Assembly (NCBI RefSeq): GCF_947488185.1
Contig: NZ_CANKYM010000009.1
Location: 1 to 64,000 of the forward strand
From: an uncultured Roseobacter sp.
Lineage (GTDB): Bacteria; Pseudomonadota; Alphaproteobacteria; Rhodobacterales; Rhodobacteraceae
Reading direction: 5' to 3'
DNA: 64,000 nt
Shown: positions 35,387-43,767 of the stretch, in pieces
Layout of the letters: the number at the start of each line of letters is the position of its first letter
Numbering within the stretch: the stretch's first letter is position 1
Translations under genes and position numbers: made by a program
Notes under the pieces: generated by a model
The model's input: only the letters and a program-made list of their open reading frames with translations
Database searches by the model: none
What the model was told of the DNA's origin: nothing

Positions 35387-36478
35387 ATGATGTCACACAG
35401 CACCTATCTCAACACACGGCATTTCGGCAGTCTCGACGGGCTGCGGTTTCTGTGCATTGCCGCCGTGCTCTGGCACCATGCGCCCGGCGCGCGGGCCTAT
35501 CACCAGCTGGATATTCTGCTGGTGCGGGGGCATCTGGGTGTGGATTTCTTCTTTGTGCTTTCGGGGTTCCTGATCACGACGCTGTTGCTGCGCGAAGACG
35601 CGGCAAAGGGGACCATCAGCCTGCGTGGTTTTTACTGGCGGCGCAGCCTGCGCATTCTACCGGTCTATTTTTTGGTGATCACGCTGGCCGGTTTCAATGA
35701 TATCGTTCTCAACGGAGAGACGGAAAAAGCGGCGATCCTGCCCTATTACTACCTGTTTATGGCGAACTTCATCATTCCTGAACACATCGGCTTTCTGCAT
35801 CCCACATGGTCGCTGGCCATGGAAGAACAGTATTACCTGATCTGGCCGCTGTTGCTGCTGCTGCTTCCGCGGCGCGCGATTGTGCCGGTGCTGCTGGGGC
35901 TGATCGCGGTTAATGTCATCGCGGCGATGGGTCTGTTTTCTTATATCGGGATCACAGCGGTGACCGTTGGGGATTTGCGATTTTCCATCGGGGGGGCAAC
36001 CTATGCACCGATCCTGATGGGATCCCTGGTGGCGGTGATCCTGCAATCGCGGCGCGGGTTCGACGCGATTGCACCTTTGTTGCAACATAAGGCGGCGCCG
36101 TGGCTCTGCCTGGCATTTCTCATCTTTATCCTGTCGAGCCTGCCGAAGGTGCTGGAAGGGCTGCCCAACCTGCTGATCCATACGGTCATGTGCCTGATAT
36201 TGATCACCCTGGTGGTGCGGGAAGACAATGGTCTTGCGGGGCTGATGAAGCTGCGTCTGATCGCCCGGATCGGACAGATCAGCTATGGAATCTACCTCTA
36301 TCACCTGTTTGCCCGCGGCGTTGTCGTGCCGGTATCTATGGCGACAGGACTGGACAACTTCTGGCTTGTGCTTGTGGCCTATTCCGTTTTGTCGATCATT
36401 GTCGCCGAGCTCAGCTTCAGGTTCTTCGAAAGCCGTTTCCTGGCGTTGCGCCACAAGAAGGCCGAGACCGTCAGTTGA
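35387..36478 (+). CDS. Acyltransferase 3 family membrane protein
   Basis: A 363-aa integral membrane O-acyltransferase. The first helix has GSLDGLRFLCIAAVLWHHAPG (R20, His30/His31) and a following HLGVDFFFVLSGFLITTLLL. About ten transmembrane helices are visible, without an SGNH extension. HPTWSLAMEEQYYLIWPLL is the conserved third-loop motif. Expected to acetylate or acylate an EPS sugar. It ends the plus-strand run and overlaps the 3' end of the convergent adenylation-fusion gene by 8 bases. Confidence 0.9.
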   Translation: MMSHSTYLNTRHFGSLDGLRFLCIAAVLWHHAPGARAYHQLDILLVRGHLGVDFFFVLSGFLITTLLLREDAAKGTISLRGFYWRRSLRILPVYFLVITLAGFNDIVLNGETEKAAILPYYYLFMANFIIPEHIGFLHPTWSLAMEEQYYLIWPLLLLLLPRRAIVPVLLGLIAVNVIAAMGLFSYIGITAVTVGDLRFSIGGATYAPILMGSLVAVILQSRRGFDAIAPLLQHKAAPWLCLAFLIFILSSLPKVLEGLPNLLIHTVMCLILITLVVREDNGLAGLMKLRLIARIGQISYGIYLYHLFARGVVVPVSMATGLDNFWLVLVAYSVLSIIVAELSFRFFESRFLALRHKKAETVS

Positions 36479-39080
36479 AATACATCCGGTAGATCCGCAC
36501 GGCGATATAGCCCATCAGCAAGGTGAAAACTCCGACCGCCAGGCCGAGCGCTGCCATGTCGGGCATGCCAAGCAGGACCATGCTGTCGCGGGCCGGGCGT
36601 ACGATCTGGTGGAAGGCATAGATCGGCAGGGCCATACCGCCCAGAACGATCAGCCCGCGCAACGGCAAACACAACAGCAGCGGAATGCGGTGCCAGACGG
36701 CGGTGACATACAGGAAAACGCCCATCAGCAGGGTACATAAACACCCGTAAAAGGCCAGTCCGGGCAAAGAGGTGAACTCGCCGGCATTGCGGAAGAATAT
36801 GCCGACACCATAGGCCTCGCTGAGCAGCCCGATGCAGAAGACGGTGCCAAGACTGCCCACGAACAAGAGGCGCCGTGCAATCAGTTCGGGTGAGTTTTGC
36901 GTGTATATCCAGCTGCCCAGGGCGACACCGGCCAGCGTCATCGCGCCAAGCTTGAAGATACTGTAACCCGCGCTCAACATCAGACGAGGCAGTTCCAGCA
37001 AGGAATACTGCTGGACGTCCGTGATCAGGTCACGTGCCACGATCCAAGAGAGCCACATGCCAAAGGCAAGCAGCAGACAGGTTTGCACAGGAGCCTTGAT
37101 CCGCGCCAGAAGCGGCAGCCACAGCCGCCCCGTTGCCAGCACGATCGCATAGTAGGTCAGGACCCCGTAAAAGACGTTGGAGATCAGCAGACCGCTGACC
37201 GGATTGCCCAGCTGAACGCCCCGCAGCCCGAAAACGGCAGCCTGTAGAACAACGCCGATCATGACCAGCCAGAAGGCCCGATGCATCCGGTGATACACCG
37301 CCTGCGGCCGACTATCGGCATAGGGCAGCATGTAAAGCCCGATGCCCAGCCCAAAGACAAAGGCAAACCCCGGCGTTCCCATGCGCAGGAATGTCCACAT
37401 CGATGCGACAATATCCGATGGGACGGACAAGGCATTGAACAGCCCATGGCCCCAATGCATGAGCAGCACGGATATGACGACAATGCCCCGCGTCAGCGTC
37501 AGCGCCCAGCTGATCTGGGTCTGTGCAGGCAGTTGTGCCGTGCTTGAGGTGCCCTCGCTGGCCTCGGCCATCCGGGCGGTTTCCGCAAGCGTGCGGCCCG
37601 CCAGCGTGGCATTGATGACAGCGCGGGAATAGCCTTTGCTCTCCATCGCCAGACCCAGCTGCAACCCGCTCAGGGAGTCGCCACCGGCATCGTAAAACGT
37701 ATTGCGGGCGTCGAGGGGAATGGATCCGACGATGCTGCACCAGATTTCGGCCAGTTTAGCCTCTGCCTGGGAAAGCGGGGCTTGCGCCTCGCCCGGGTTG
37801 GCGGGAGGAGTATCGTCTGCCGGGTCGGTGCCCTGTGTGCGCAGCGCGGCGCGGCGGATCTTGCCCGTCGCCGTGCGTGGTAGTTCATCCAGCAGGCATT
37901 TGCGCAGGCTGGCCCCGGCACTGATCCCTTTCTGGGTCAGGGCATGCAGTGTCGCGGCCTCCAGTACGGGCATGATGTCCGTTGCAGGGGCCTCTGCCGC
38001 CAACAGGACAACCTCGCCGCGCAGCGCATCTGGCGTCGATGTAATGGCGAAATGTCCCTTTGCCGCGGGCACGATTTGCAGCACCGCGGCCTCCAGCGCC
38101 TCGGCGCCGATCTTGATCCCGCCCAGATTCATCTGGTCGTCGACACGCCCCAGGAAATAGAGATGCCCGTTCCTGATCTCGCCCCGGTCCTTGGTGGTCA
38201 TCCACCCTGTGTCATCGGTCAGCGGTACTAGGGCGCCGGTATCGTCAAATCGGCCCAGGGCGACATGTGCACCACGCAGGCGGATCGCCCCATCGCCGGT
38301 GATCTCGACATGGTGCGCCGGGCCAACCGATTCCAGAACATCGGGGTCCTCGTGATCCGAGATGACGAGAAAAGTGCTCCGCGAGGCCTCTGTCATGCCG
38401 TAGTGCTGCACGATGCGGGCATTGGGGAAGAGCTGCACCAGCTGCGCCTTTTCCGCGGCGCTCATATACTGGCTGCCGATCTCGATCCAACGCATCTGCG
38501 CGCCGGCCTGCCCGATGGCCTCGGGGGCCTGCAACAGCAGGCGCAGCAGGCTGGGCACGGCGGAAAGCGCATTGATCTCTCCGGCCTCCAGCATGCGGCG
38601 GATTTCCAGCGGGTCGAACCGTTCGGGCAGGTAGAATCTGCCGCCCGCGGCGCTCACGGCCCGCACCCGTCCCAGACCAAAGGAATAGGTCACCGGAATG
38701 CCGATGTATTCGCGAATTTCGGAGGTGACCTGCATCACGTCGTTCAGTCGCCCGACCACATCCGCAAGGTTGCGGTGGCTCAGCACGATGGCCTTGGGCT
38801 TGCCCTCGGTGCCGGAGGTGAAAACGATCTGGGCAGGGGCATCGCTTGTAGAAGGGGTATGGTCGAATGCCCCCCATCCCCGCGTTGTCGCATCATGGCT
38901 GCGGGGCACCACAGTACCGGCGTATTGCGCGGGGTCGATATCCGGCCGGGTGATCGCAAAAAGCTGCTGCGAGTCATAACAGGCCAGTACGGCAGACAGG
39001 AACTCGAGTGAATTGGCCGCGTCGATCGCATGAATGACCCGCTTCGCGGGATCGATGGATATGGGGTCAGACACATTCAT
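36471..39080 (-). CDS. Adenylation / carrier / membrane acyltransferase fusion
   Basis: An 869-aa three-part protein. An AMP-binding domain (about 1-415) has A3 FTSGTEGKPKAI (87-98), A5 YGMTEAS (227-233), A8 GRVDDQMNLGGIKI (311-324) and A10 PRTATGKIRR with Lys407. A phosphopantetheine carrier domain (about 435-505) has DAGGDSLSG with Ser469. A membrane acyltransferase-3 domain (about 525-869) has LTRGIVVISVLLMHWGHG (R531, H542) and about ten helices. The logic is activate an acid, tether it, and transfer it across the membrane to glycan, like DltA-DltC-DltB but with an acyltransferase-3 module. The A domain is short: A3 comes at 87 and an in-frame TAG at 39102-39104 bounds the start. Acyl substrate unknown. 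Confidence 0.85.
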   Translation of the reverse strand: MNVSDPISIDPAKRVIHAIDAANSLEFLSAVLACYDSQQLFAITRPDIDPAQYAGTVVPRSHDATTRGWGAFDHTPSTSDAPAQIVFTSGTEGKPKAIVLSHRNLADVVGRLNDVMQVTSEIREYIGIPVTYSFGLGRVRAVSAAGGRFYLPERFDPLEIRRMLEAGEINALSAVPSLLRLLLQAPEAIGQAGAQMRWIEIGSQYMSAAEKAQLVQLFPNARIVQHYGMTEASRSTFLVISDHEDPDVLESVGPAHHVEITGDGAIRLRGAHVALGRFDDTGALVPLTDDTGWMTTKDRGEIRNGHLYFLGRVDDQMNLGGIKIGAEALEAAVLQIVPAAKGHFAITSTPDALRGEVVLLAAEAPATDIMPVLEAATLHALTQKGISAGASLRKCLLDELPRTATGKIRRAALRTQGTDPADDTPPANPGEAQAPLSQAEAKLAEIWCSIVGSIPLDARNTFYDAGGDSLSGLQLGLAMESKGYSRAVINATLAGRTLAETARMAEASEGTSSTAQLPAQTQISWALTLTRGIVVISVLLMHWGHGLFNALSVPSDIVASMWTFLRMGTPGFAFVFGLGIGLYMLPYADSRPQAVYHRMHRAFWLVMIGVVLQAAVFGLRGVQLGNPVSGLLISNVFYGVLTYYAIVLATGRLWLPLLARIKAPVQTCLLLAFGMWLSWIVARDLITDVQQYSLLELPRLMLSAGYSIFKLGAMTLAGVALGSWIYTQNSPELIARRLLFVGSLGTVFCIGLLSEAYGVGIFFRNAGEFTSLPGLAFYGCLCTLLMGVFLYVTAVWHRIPLLLCLPLRGLIVLGGMALPIYAFHQIVRPARDSMVLLGMPDMAALGLAVGVFTLLMGYIAVRIYRMYFN

Positions 39081-39378
39081 GAAACTGTGGGACGTTATCC
39101 TCTAGACCGTCTGCCCGTATTCTTGGCGTCCGACGACCCTTTTACAGTATAGGCATTCAGGTCTTCATATGTGCGGTTTGGCTATTTTTGACAATTGCAA
39201 ACTGCCTCAGGGCCGCGAAAACACGCAAGCGTGTCAGTTTTATGGCCCGGATCTTGCGCAACTCCTTCGGTGTGATCACTTCCCGGTCATCAGGCCAAGA
39301 GCACTTTCCTTTCCGGGTGCATTTACCGCATAAGACGAAAACACCTGCACCGGCGTGGTGAAAACAGAAGGCTTATCT
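39081..39378. other. Divergent intergenic region
   Basis: These 298 bases separate the fusion gene (minus) from the epimerase (plus). A palindrome ACACGCAAGCGTGT lies at 39221-39234 and may be an operator. A perfect TTGACA at 39188-39193 has no -10 partner at the right distance. On the minus strand TTGTCA-N17-CATATG is only a weak promoter candidate. No gene is supported. Confidence 0.4.
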
Positions 39379-40392
39379 ATGCAAAAAGTCCTGATCACGG
39401 GTACGGCCGGGTTCATCGGGTATCATTTGGCGGCGATATTGATCCAGGAAGGGATCACCGTTCACGGGTTCGACGGGCTGACAGATTATTACGACGTGCG
39501 GCTAAAGCAGCGCCGGCACCAGATGCTGTCACAATCGCCTCATTTCTCGATGACCGAAGCGATGCTGGAAGATACAGACGCCTTTGCCGCGGTCGCGGAA
39601 CGGTTCCAGCCTGACGTGATCGTGCATCTCGCGGGGCAGGCCGGGGTGCGTTACAGCCTCGAAAATCCAAGGGCCTACCTCGACAGCAATATCACCGGTA
39701 CCTTCAATGTCATGGAGGCGGCAAGGTCGCTCGGGGTCCAGCACCTGCTGATGGCATCGACGTCATCGGTGTACGGGGCAAACGAGCAAATGCCCTTTGT
39801 AGAGACCGATAAGGCCGACACGCCGCTCACCTTTTACGCAGCCACCAAGAAAGCCAACGAAGCGATGGCGCATTCCTATGCGCATCTTTGGGGGCTGCCC
39901 ACGACCATGTTCCGGTTTTTCACGGTCTACGGCCCCTGGGGGCGGCCCGACATGGCCCTTTTCAAATTCGTGGATGCAATCCTCGATCACCGGCCCATCG
40001 ATATCTACAACCACGGTGAGATGTATCGTGACTTTACCTATGTCGGGGATCTCGCGCGGGGTATCCGCCTGCTGATGGATGCGGTCCCCGAGCGGCCCGA
40101 AAGCCCGGATGAGATCGTTGCCGGGGACAGTTTGTCGCCGGTTGCGCCGTTCAGGGTGGTCAATATCGGCAATTCCGACAAGGTACGCCTGTTGGATTTC
40201 GTCGAGGCGATCGAGGCTGAGCTGGGGATCGAGGCCCTGCGCAATTACATGGACATGCAAAAGGGCGACGTCCCGGCCACATGGGCGGATGCTGCCCTTT
40301 TGCAGCGGTTGACCGGGTATCGTCCTGCCACGGATATCCGCACTGGCATCGCGGCATTCGTCAGCTGGTTCCGCGAATACTACGACAGGTGA
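39379..40392 (+). CDS. UDP-uronate 4-epimerase-like NAD-dependent epimerase
   Basis: A 337-aa extended SDR enzyme. The NAD site GTAGFIGYHLA is followed by the FDGLTDYYDVRLKQRR pattern typical of UDP-glucuronate 4-epimerases (LpsL/CapI). The catalytic parts are SSVYG and the Y-x3-K in YAATKKANE. It would convert UDP-glucuronate to UDP-galacturonate, or the N-acetyl analogues if paired with a TviB-like dehydrogenase. The start is ATG 39379 because AGAAGG lies 8 bases upstream; the frame is open to 39355. The next gene, a nucleotide-sugar dehydrogenase, starts 5 bases after the stop. Confidence 0.88.
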   Translation: MQKVLITGTAGFIGYHLAAILIQEGITVHGFDGLTDYYDVRLKQRRHQMLSQSPHFSMTEAMLEDTDAFAAVAERFQPDVIVHLAGQAGVRYSLENPRAYLDSNITGTFNVMEAARSLGVQHLLMASTSSVYGANEQMPFVETDKADTPLTFYAATKKANEAMAHSYAHLWGLPTTMFRFFTVYGPWGRPDMALFKFVDAILDHRPIDIYNHGEMYRDFTYVGDLARGIRLLMDAVPERPESPDEIVAGDSLSPVAPFRVVNIGNSDKVRLLDFVEAIEAELGIEALRNYMDMQKGDVPATWADAALLQRLTGYRPATDIRTGIAAFVSWFREYYDR

Positions 40393-40397
40393 CACCC

Positions 40398-41693
40398 GTG
40401 AGTGAAAACGCGCTCCTCGACGATATGAACAGCCGGAAAATCGCCGTTATCGGGCTGGGATATGTCGGCCTGCCCTTGGCCGTGGCATTTGCGGGCCACC
40501 GTCCGGTTCTGGGGTTTGATACGAATCCGGCCCGTATTTCCGAGTTGCGTCAGGGGCAGGACAGGACCGAAGAGGTCAGCGCCGGAGATATTGAAGCCGC
40601 GCGCCATCTGGATCTGAGCGCGGATTCCGAGGCGCTGCGGAGCTGCAGCATTTTCATCGTGACGGTCCCCACGCCGATCGACAGCCATAAGCGCCCCGAT
40701 CTGACAGCCCTGCTGGCGGCTTCCGCGACCGTCGGGGCGGTGCTCAAGCCCGGGGATACGGTGATTTATGAAAGCACCGTTTATCCCGGTGCCACCGAAG
40801 AGGATTGTGTCCCCGTGCTGGAACAGGCGTCAGGCCTGACGTTCAACCGGGATTTCTTTGTCGGCTACAGCCCCGAGCGGATCAACCCAGGCGACAAGAC
40901 CCACCGCCTGAGCGACATCGTGAAAGTCACTTCCGGCTCGACACCGCAAGCCGCCAAAATGATCGATGCGCTTTACGCTCAAGTCATCCGGGCCGGGACC
41001 TACAAGGCCCAAAGCATTCGTGTGGCCGAGGCCGCCAAGGTGATCGAGAACACGCAGCGTGATCTGAACATTGCGCTGGTCAATGAACTGGCGATCATTT
41101 TCAACCGTCTGGAGATCGATACGCAAGCGGTGCTGGATGCGGCCGGGACAAAGTGGAACTTCCTCAATTTTCACCCGGGCCTCGTGGGCGGGCATTGCAT
41201 CGGGGTAGACCCTTATTACCTGACCTCGCGCGCCGAGGCCGCAGGGTATCACCCGCAGGTTATCCTGGCCGGGCGGCGGATCAATGACGGCATGGGGGCC
41301 TATGTCGCCCGCCAGATGGTCAAGGCGCTGATTGCACGACGCGTTCATGTCAAAGGAGCGCGGGTTCTGGTATTAGGCCTGACTTTCAAGGAAAACTGCC
41401 CCGATATCCGGAACACGCGGGTGATCGACGTGATCCGTGAGCTTCAGGACTATGCGGTTGACGTTGTGGTGCACGATCCCGTCGCCAACCCGGTTCGGGC
41501 GCAGACCGACTATGGTGTCACCCTGATGGATACCCTGGATGAGGGCCCATACGACGGGCTTATCCTGGCGGTTGCCCATGATTGTTTCCGCACGATGGGG
41601 GCGCAGGCGCTCCGTGACATCGGTGGTCCGGACATGGTCTTTTTTGATGTGAAATCCGCCTTTGAACAGGACGAGTCGGATTTGCGGCTCTAG
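40398..41693 (+). CDS. Nucleotide-sugar dehydrogenase, TviB/WbpA-like
   Basis: A 431-aa UDP-sugar 6-dehydrogenase. The N-terminal NAD motif is IGLGYVGLPLAVAFAG; the central LRSCSIFIVTVPTPID and the catalytic-cysteine block GGHCIGVDPYYL mark the TviB/WbpA/VipA group, which oxidises UDP-GlcNAc or related sugars to the uronate. It is paired with the epimerase just upstream, as in the Vi-antigen TviB-TviC pair. I chose GTG 40398, 5 bases after the epimerase stop; ATG 40425 is the alternative. Its stop codon overlaps that of the convergent ugd gene. Substrate identity is inference. Confidence 0.9.
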   Translation: MSENALLDDMNSRKIAVIGLGYVGLPLAVAFAGHRPVLGFDTNPARISELRQGQDRTEEVSAGDIEAARHLDLSADSEALRSCSIFIVTVPTPIDSHKRPDLTALLAASATVGAVLKPGDTVIYESTVYPGATEEDCVPVLEQASGLTFNRDFFVGYSPERINPGDKTHRLSDIVKVTSGSTPQAAKMIDALYAQVIRAGTYKAQSIRVAEAAKVIENTQRDLNIALVNELAIIFNRLEIDTQAVLDAAGTKWNFLNFHPGLVGGHCIGVDPYYLTSRAEAAGYHPQVILAGRRINDGMGAYVARQMVKALIARRVHVKGARVLVLGLTFKENCPDIRNTRVIDVIRELQDYAVDVVVHDPVANPVRAQTDYGVTLMDTLDEGPYDGLILAVAHDCFRTMGAQALRDIGGPDMVFFDVKSAFEQDESDLRL

Positions 41694-43021
41694 GCGTCCG
41701 TCCCTGCCACCCTATCACGTCGCCCGATGGACAAATAGCTTTCGAAACCTGCCTGACCGGCTTCGTCCAGAGAGTAGATGTTGCGCAGGTCCGCCATGCG
41801 TGGCTGCGCCATGCTGCCAGCCAACCGCTTGAGATCCAGCGCCCGGAATTCATTCCATTCGGTCAGGATCACCACGGCATCGGCCCCGTGCGCAGCGGCA
41901 TAGGCATCATCCATCCAGCGTACGCCGGGCAAAAGCGTTTCGCCTTCGCGGAAACCCTGCGGGTCGACCACCCGCACCTGCGCGCCATTGCCCACCAGCG
42001 CAGGCACGATGGTCAGGCTGGGCGCATCGCGCATGTCATCCGTGTTGGGCTTGAAGGTCACCCCCAACACCGCCACGGTCTTGCCGTTCACCGAGCCGCC
42101 GCAGAGGTCGAATACCTTCTCTACCATGCGGCGTTTGACTTCGGCGTTGACCTTGATGACCGTTTCGGTCAGCTGCATCGGCACGCCGTGTTCCTGCCCG
42201 ATCCGCGCCAGCGCAGAGGTATCTTTGGGAAAACAGCTGCCACCATATCCGGGGCCCGCGTGCAGGAATTTGGCGCCGATGCGTCCGTCCATGCCCATGC
42301 CCTTGGACACCATCTTCACATCCGCACCGGTGCGCTCGCACAGGCTGGCGATTTCATTAATGAAGGTGATCTTGGTGGCGAGAAAGGCATTGGCCGCGTA
42401 TTTGATCATCTCGGCGCTTTCCAGATCGGTGATCATCACCGGGAAATCGCGCAAGTAAAGCGGGCGGTAGATCGCCTGCATCACGTCCGCCGCACGGTCC
42501 GTCTCCACGCCCACAACAATCCGGTCAGGGCGCATGAAATCATCGATCGCCGCGCCTTCCCGCAGGAATTCAGGGTTGGAGGCCACATCGAAATCGGCAT
42601 CGGAATTGGCCGCGCGGATCGTCTCGGCCACACGGGCGTTGGTGCCCACGGGCACGGTGGATTTGGTCACCACCACCGCGTAGCCGGTCAGGGCACGCGC
42701 AATCTCTTCGGCCGCCGCCATCACATAGGTCAGGTCCGCATGGCCATCACCACGCCGTGTCGGCGTACCCACTGCAATGAAAACCGCATCGGCCCCATCC
42801 ACGGCCTCTGCTAGATCACCGGAAAAGGTCAGACGCCCGGCGGCAACGTTCTTGGCCATCAGCTCATCAAGTCCGGGCTCGTAAATTGGCACCTCGCCCG
42901 CGGTCAGCTTGGTGAGCTTGGCAGGGTCCTTGTCGACACAGACGACCTCATGTCCGAAATCCGAGAAACACACGCCTGATACAAGACCTACGTATCCGGT
43001 GCCGATCATCGCAATTTTCAT
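41690..43021 (-). CDS. ugd: UDP-glucose 6-dehydrogenase
   Basis: A 443-aa UDP-glucose dehydrogenase, the usual length, producing UDP-glucuronate with NAD. The N-terminus MKIAMIGTGYVGLVSGVCF, the PVGT substrate loop, and the active-site GPGYGGSCFPKDT are exactly family-like. VLGVTFKPNTDDMRDAPS marks the C-terminal domain. It is read opposite to the TviB-like dehydrogenase; the two stop codons overlap on opposite strands. Its product can feed the 4-epimerase at 39379-40392, giving both GlcA and GalA for the EPS. Confidence 0.95.
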   Translation of the reverse strand: MKIAMIGTGYVGLVSGVCFSDFGHEVVCVDKDPAKLTKLTAGEVPIYEPGLDELMAKNVAAGRLTFSGDLAEAVDGADAVFIAVGTPTRRGDGHADLTYVMAAAEEIARALTGYAVVVTKSTVPVGTNARVAETIRAANSDADFDVASNPEFLREGAAIDDFMRPDRIVVGVETDRAADVMQAIYRPLYLRDFPVMITDLESAEMIKYAANAFLATKITFINEIASLCERTGADVKMVSKGMGMDGRIGAKFLHAGPGYGGSCFPKDTSALARIGQEHGVPMQLTETVIKVNAEVKRRMVEKVFDLCGGSVNGKTVAVLGVTFKPNTDDMRDAPSLTIVPALVGNGAQVRVVDPQGFREGETLLPGVRWMDDAYAAAHGADAVVILTEWNEFRALDLKRLAGSMAQPRMADLRNIYSLDEAGQAGFESYLSIGRRDRVAGTDA

Positions 43022-43199
43022 CTACCCGTCTCCTGAACCATACCTGGTTGCGTGATGCGGGATGTGCCTGAGGCTGTCAACAACTGCAATTCCTTGCCAC
43101 ACAAGTGCTTTATGCAATCCGGTAAGGGGTTTGTGGATGACAGTTGCGGAGGCGCTTGGTAATTGGTGGGCGAATTATGGTTGCGTAAAGGTATTGGTT

Positions 43200-43763
43200 T
43201 TGCAGATTGAAAAGACAAAACTGGAGGGTGTGGTCATCCTGACCCCCAAACGGTTTGGCGATGCCCGCGGTTTTTTCAGCGAAAGCTGGAGTAAACGGCA
43301 GATGGCCGAGGCCGGGCTTGATATCAATTGGGTGCAGGACAATCATTCGCTGTCCATGCAGGTGGGCACAGTGCGCGGCCTGCATTTCCAGTCGCCCCCC
43401 CATGCGCAGGCCAAGCTGGTGCGGTGCGGGCGGGGCGCGCTTTACGATGTGGTGGTCGATATCCGACGCGGCTCTCCCACCTATGGGCAATGGGTGGGCG
43501 AAGAGCTGAGCTTTGAAAATGGCAAACAACTGCTGGTGCCCACAGGGTTCCTGCACGGCTTTGCGACACGGGCACCCGAGACAGAGATCATCTACAAATG
43601 CTCCGATTATTATGCGCCCGAGTGTGACGGGGCCGTGCGGTTTGACTGCCCGCAGATCGGAATTGACTGGGGTTTGGGTAATTTAGAGCCTGTTTTGTCT
43701 GAAAAAGACGCCGCCGCCCCCGGGTTGGCGGATTTCGACAGCCCTTTTGTCTATGAAGGATGA
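43200..43763 (+). CDS. rmlC: dTDP-4-dehydrorhamnose 3,5-epimerase
   Basis: A 187-aa cupin epimerase, third step of dTDP-L-rhamnose synthesis. Conserved parts include KRFGDARGFFSESW, GTVRGLHFQ with the catalytic histidine, LVRCGRGALYDVVVDIR and VPTGFLHGFAT. The frame runs back to 43062, but the homologous part begins at LQIEKTKLEG, and a TTG at 43200 lies 8 bases after TAAAGG, so TTG is the preferred start. It opens the rmlC-rmlB-rmlD-rmlA cluster; rmlB starts 4 bases after its stop. Confidence 0.93.
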   Translation: MQIEKTKLEGVVILTPKRFGDARGFFSESWSKRQMAEAGLDINWVQDNHSLSMQVGTVRGLHFQSPPHAQAKLVRCGRGALYDVVVDIRRGSPTYGQWVGEELSFENGKQLLVPTGFLHGFATRAPETEIIYKCSDYYAPECDGAVRFDCPQIGIDWGLGNLEPVLSEKDAAAPGLADFDSPFVYEG

Positions 43764-43767
43764 ACGC

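Noticed and set aside
39188..39193. Perfect TTGACA -35 hexamer upstream of the epimerase
   Set aside because: No -10-like hexamer at 16-18 bases on the same strand (GGCCGC at 17).
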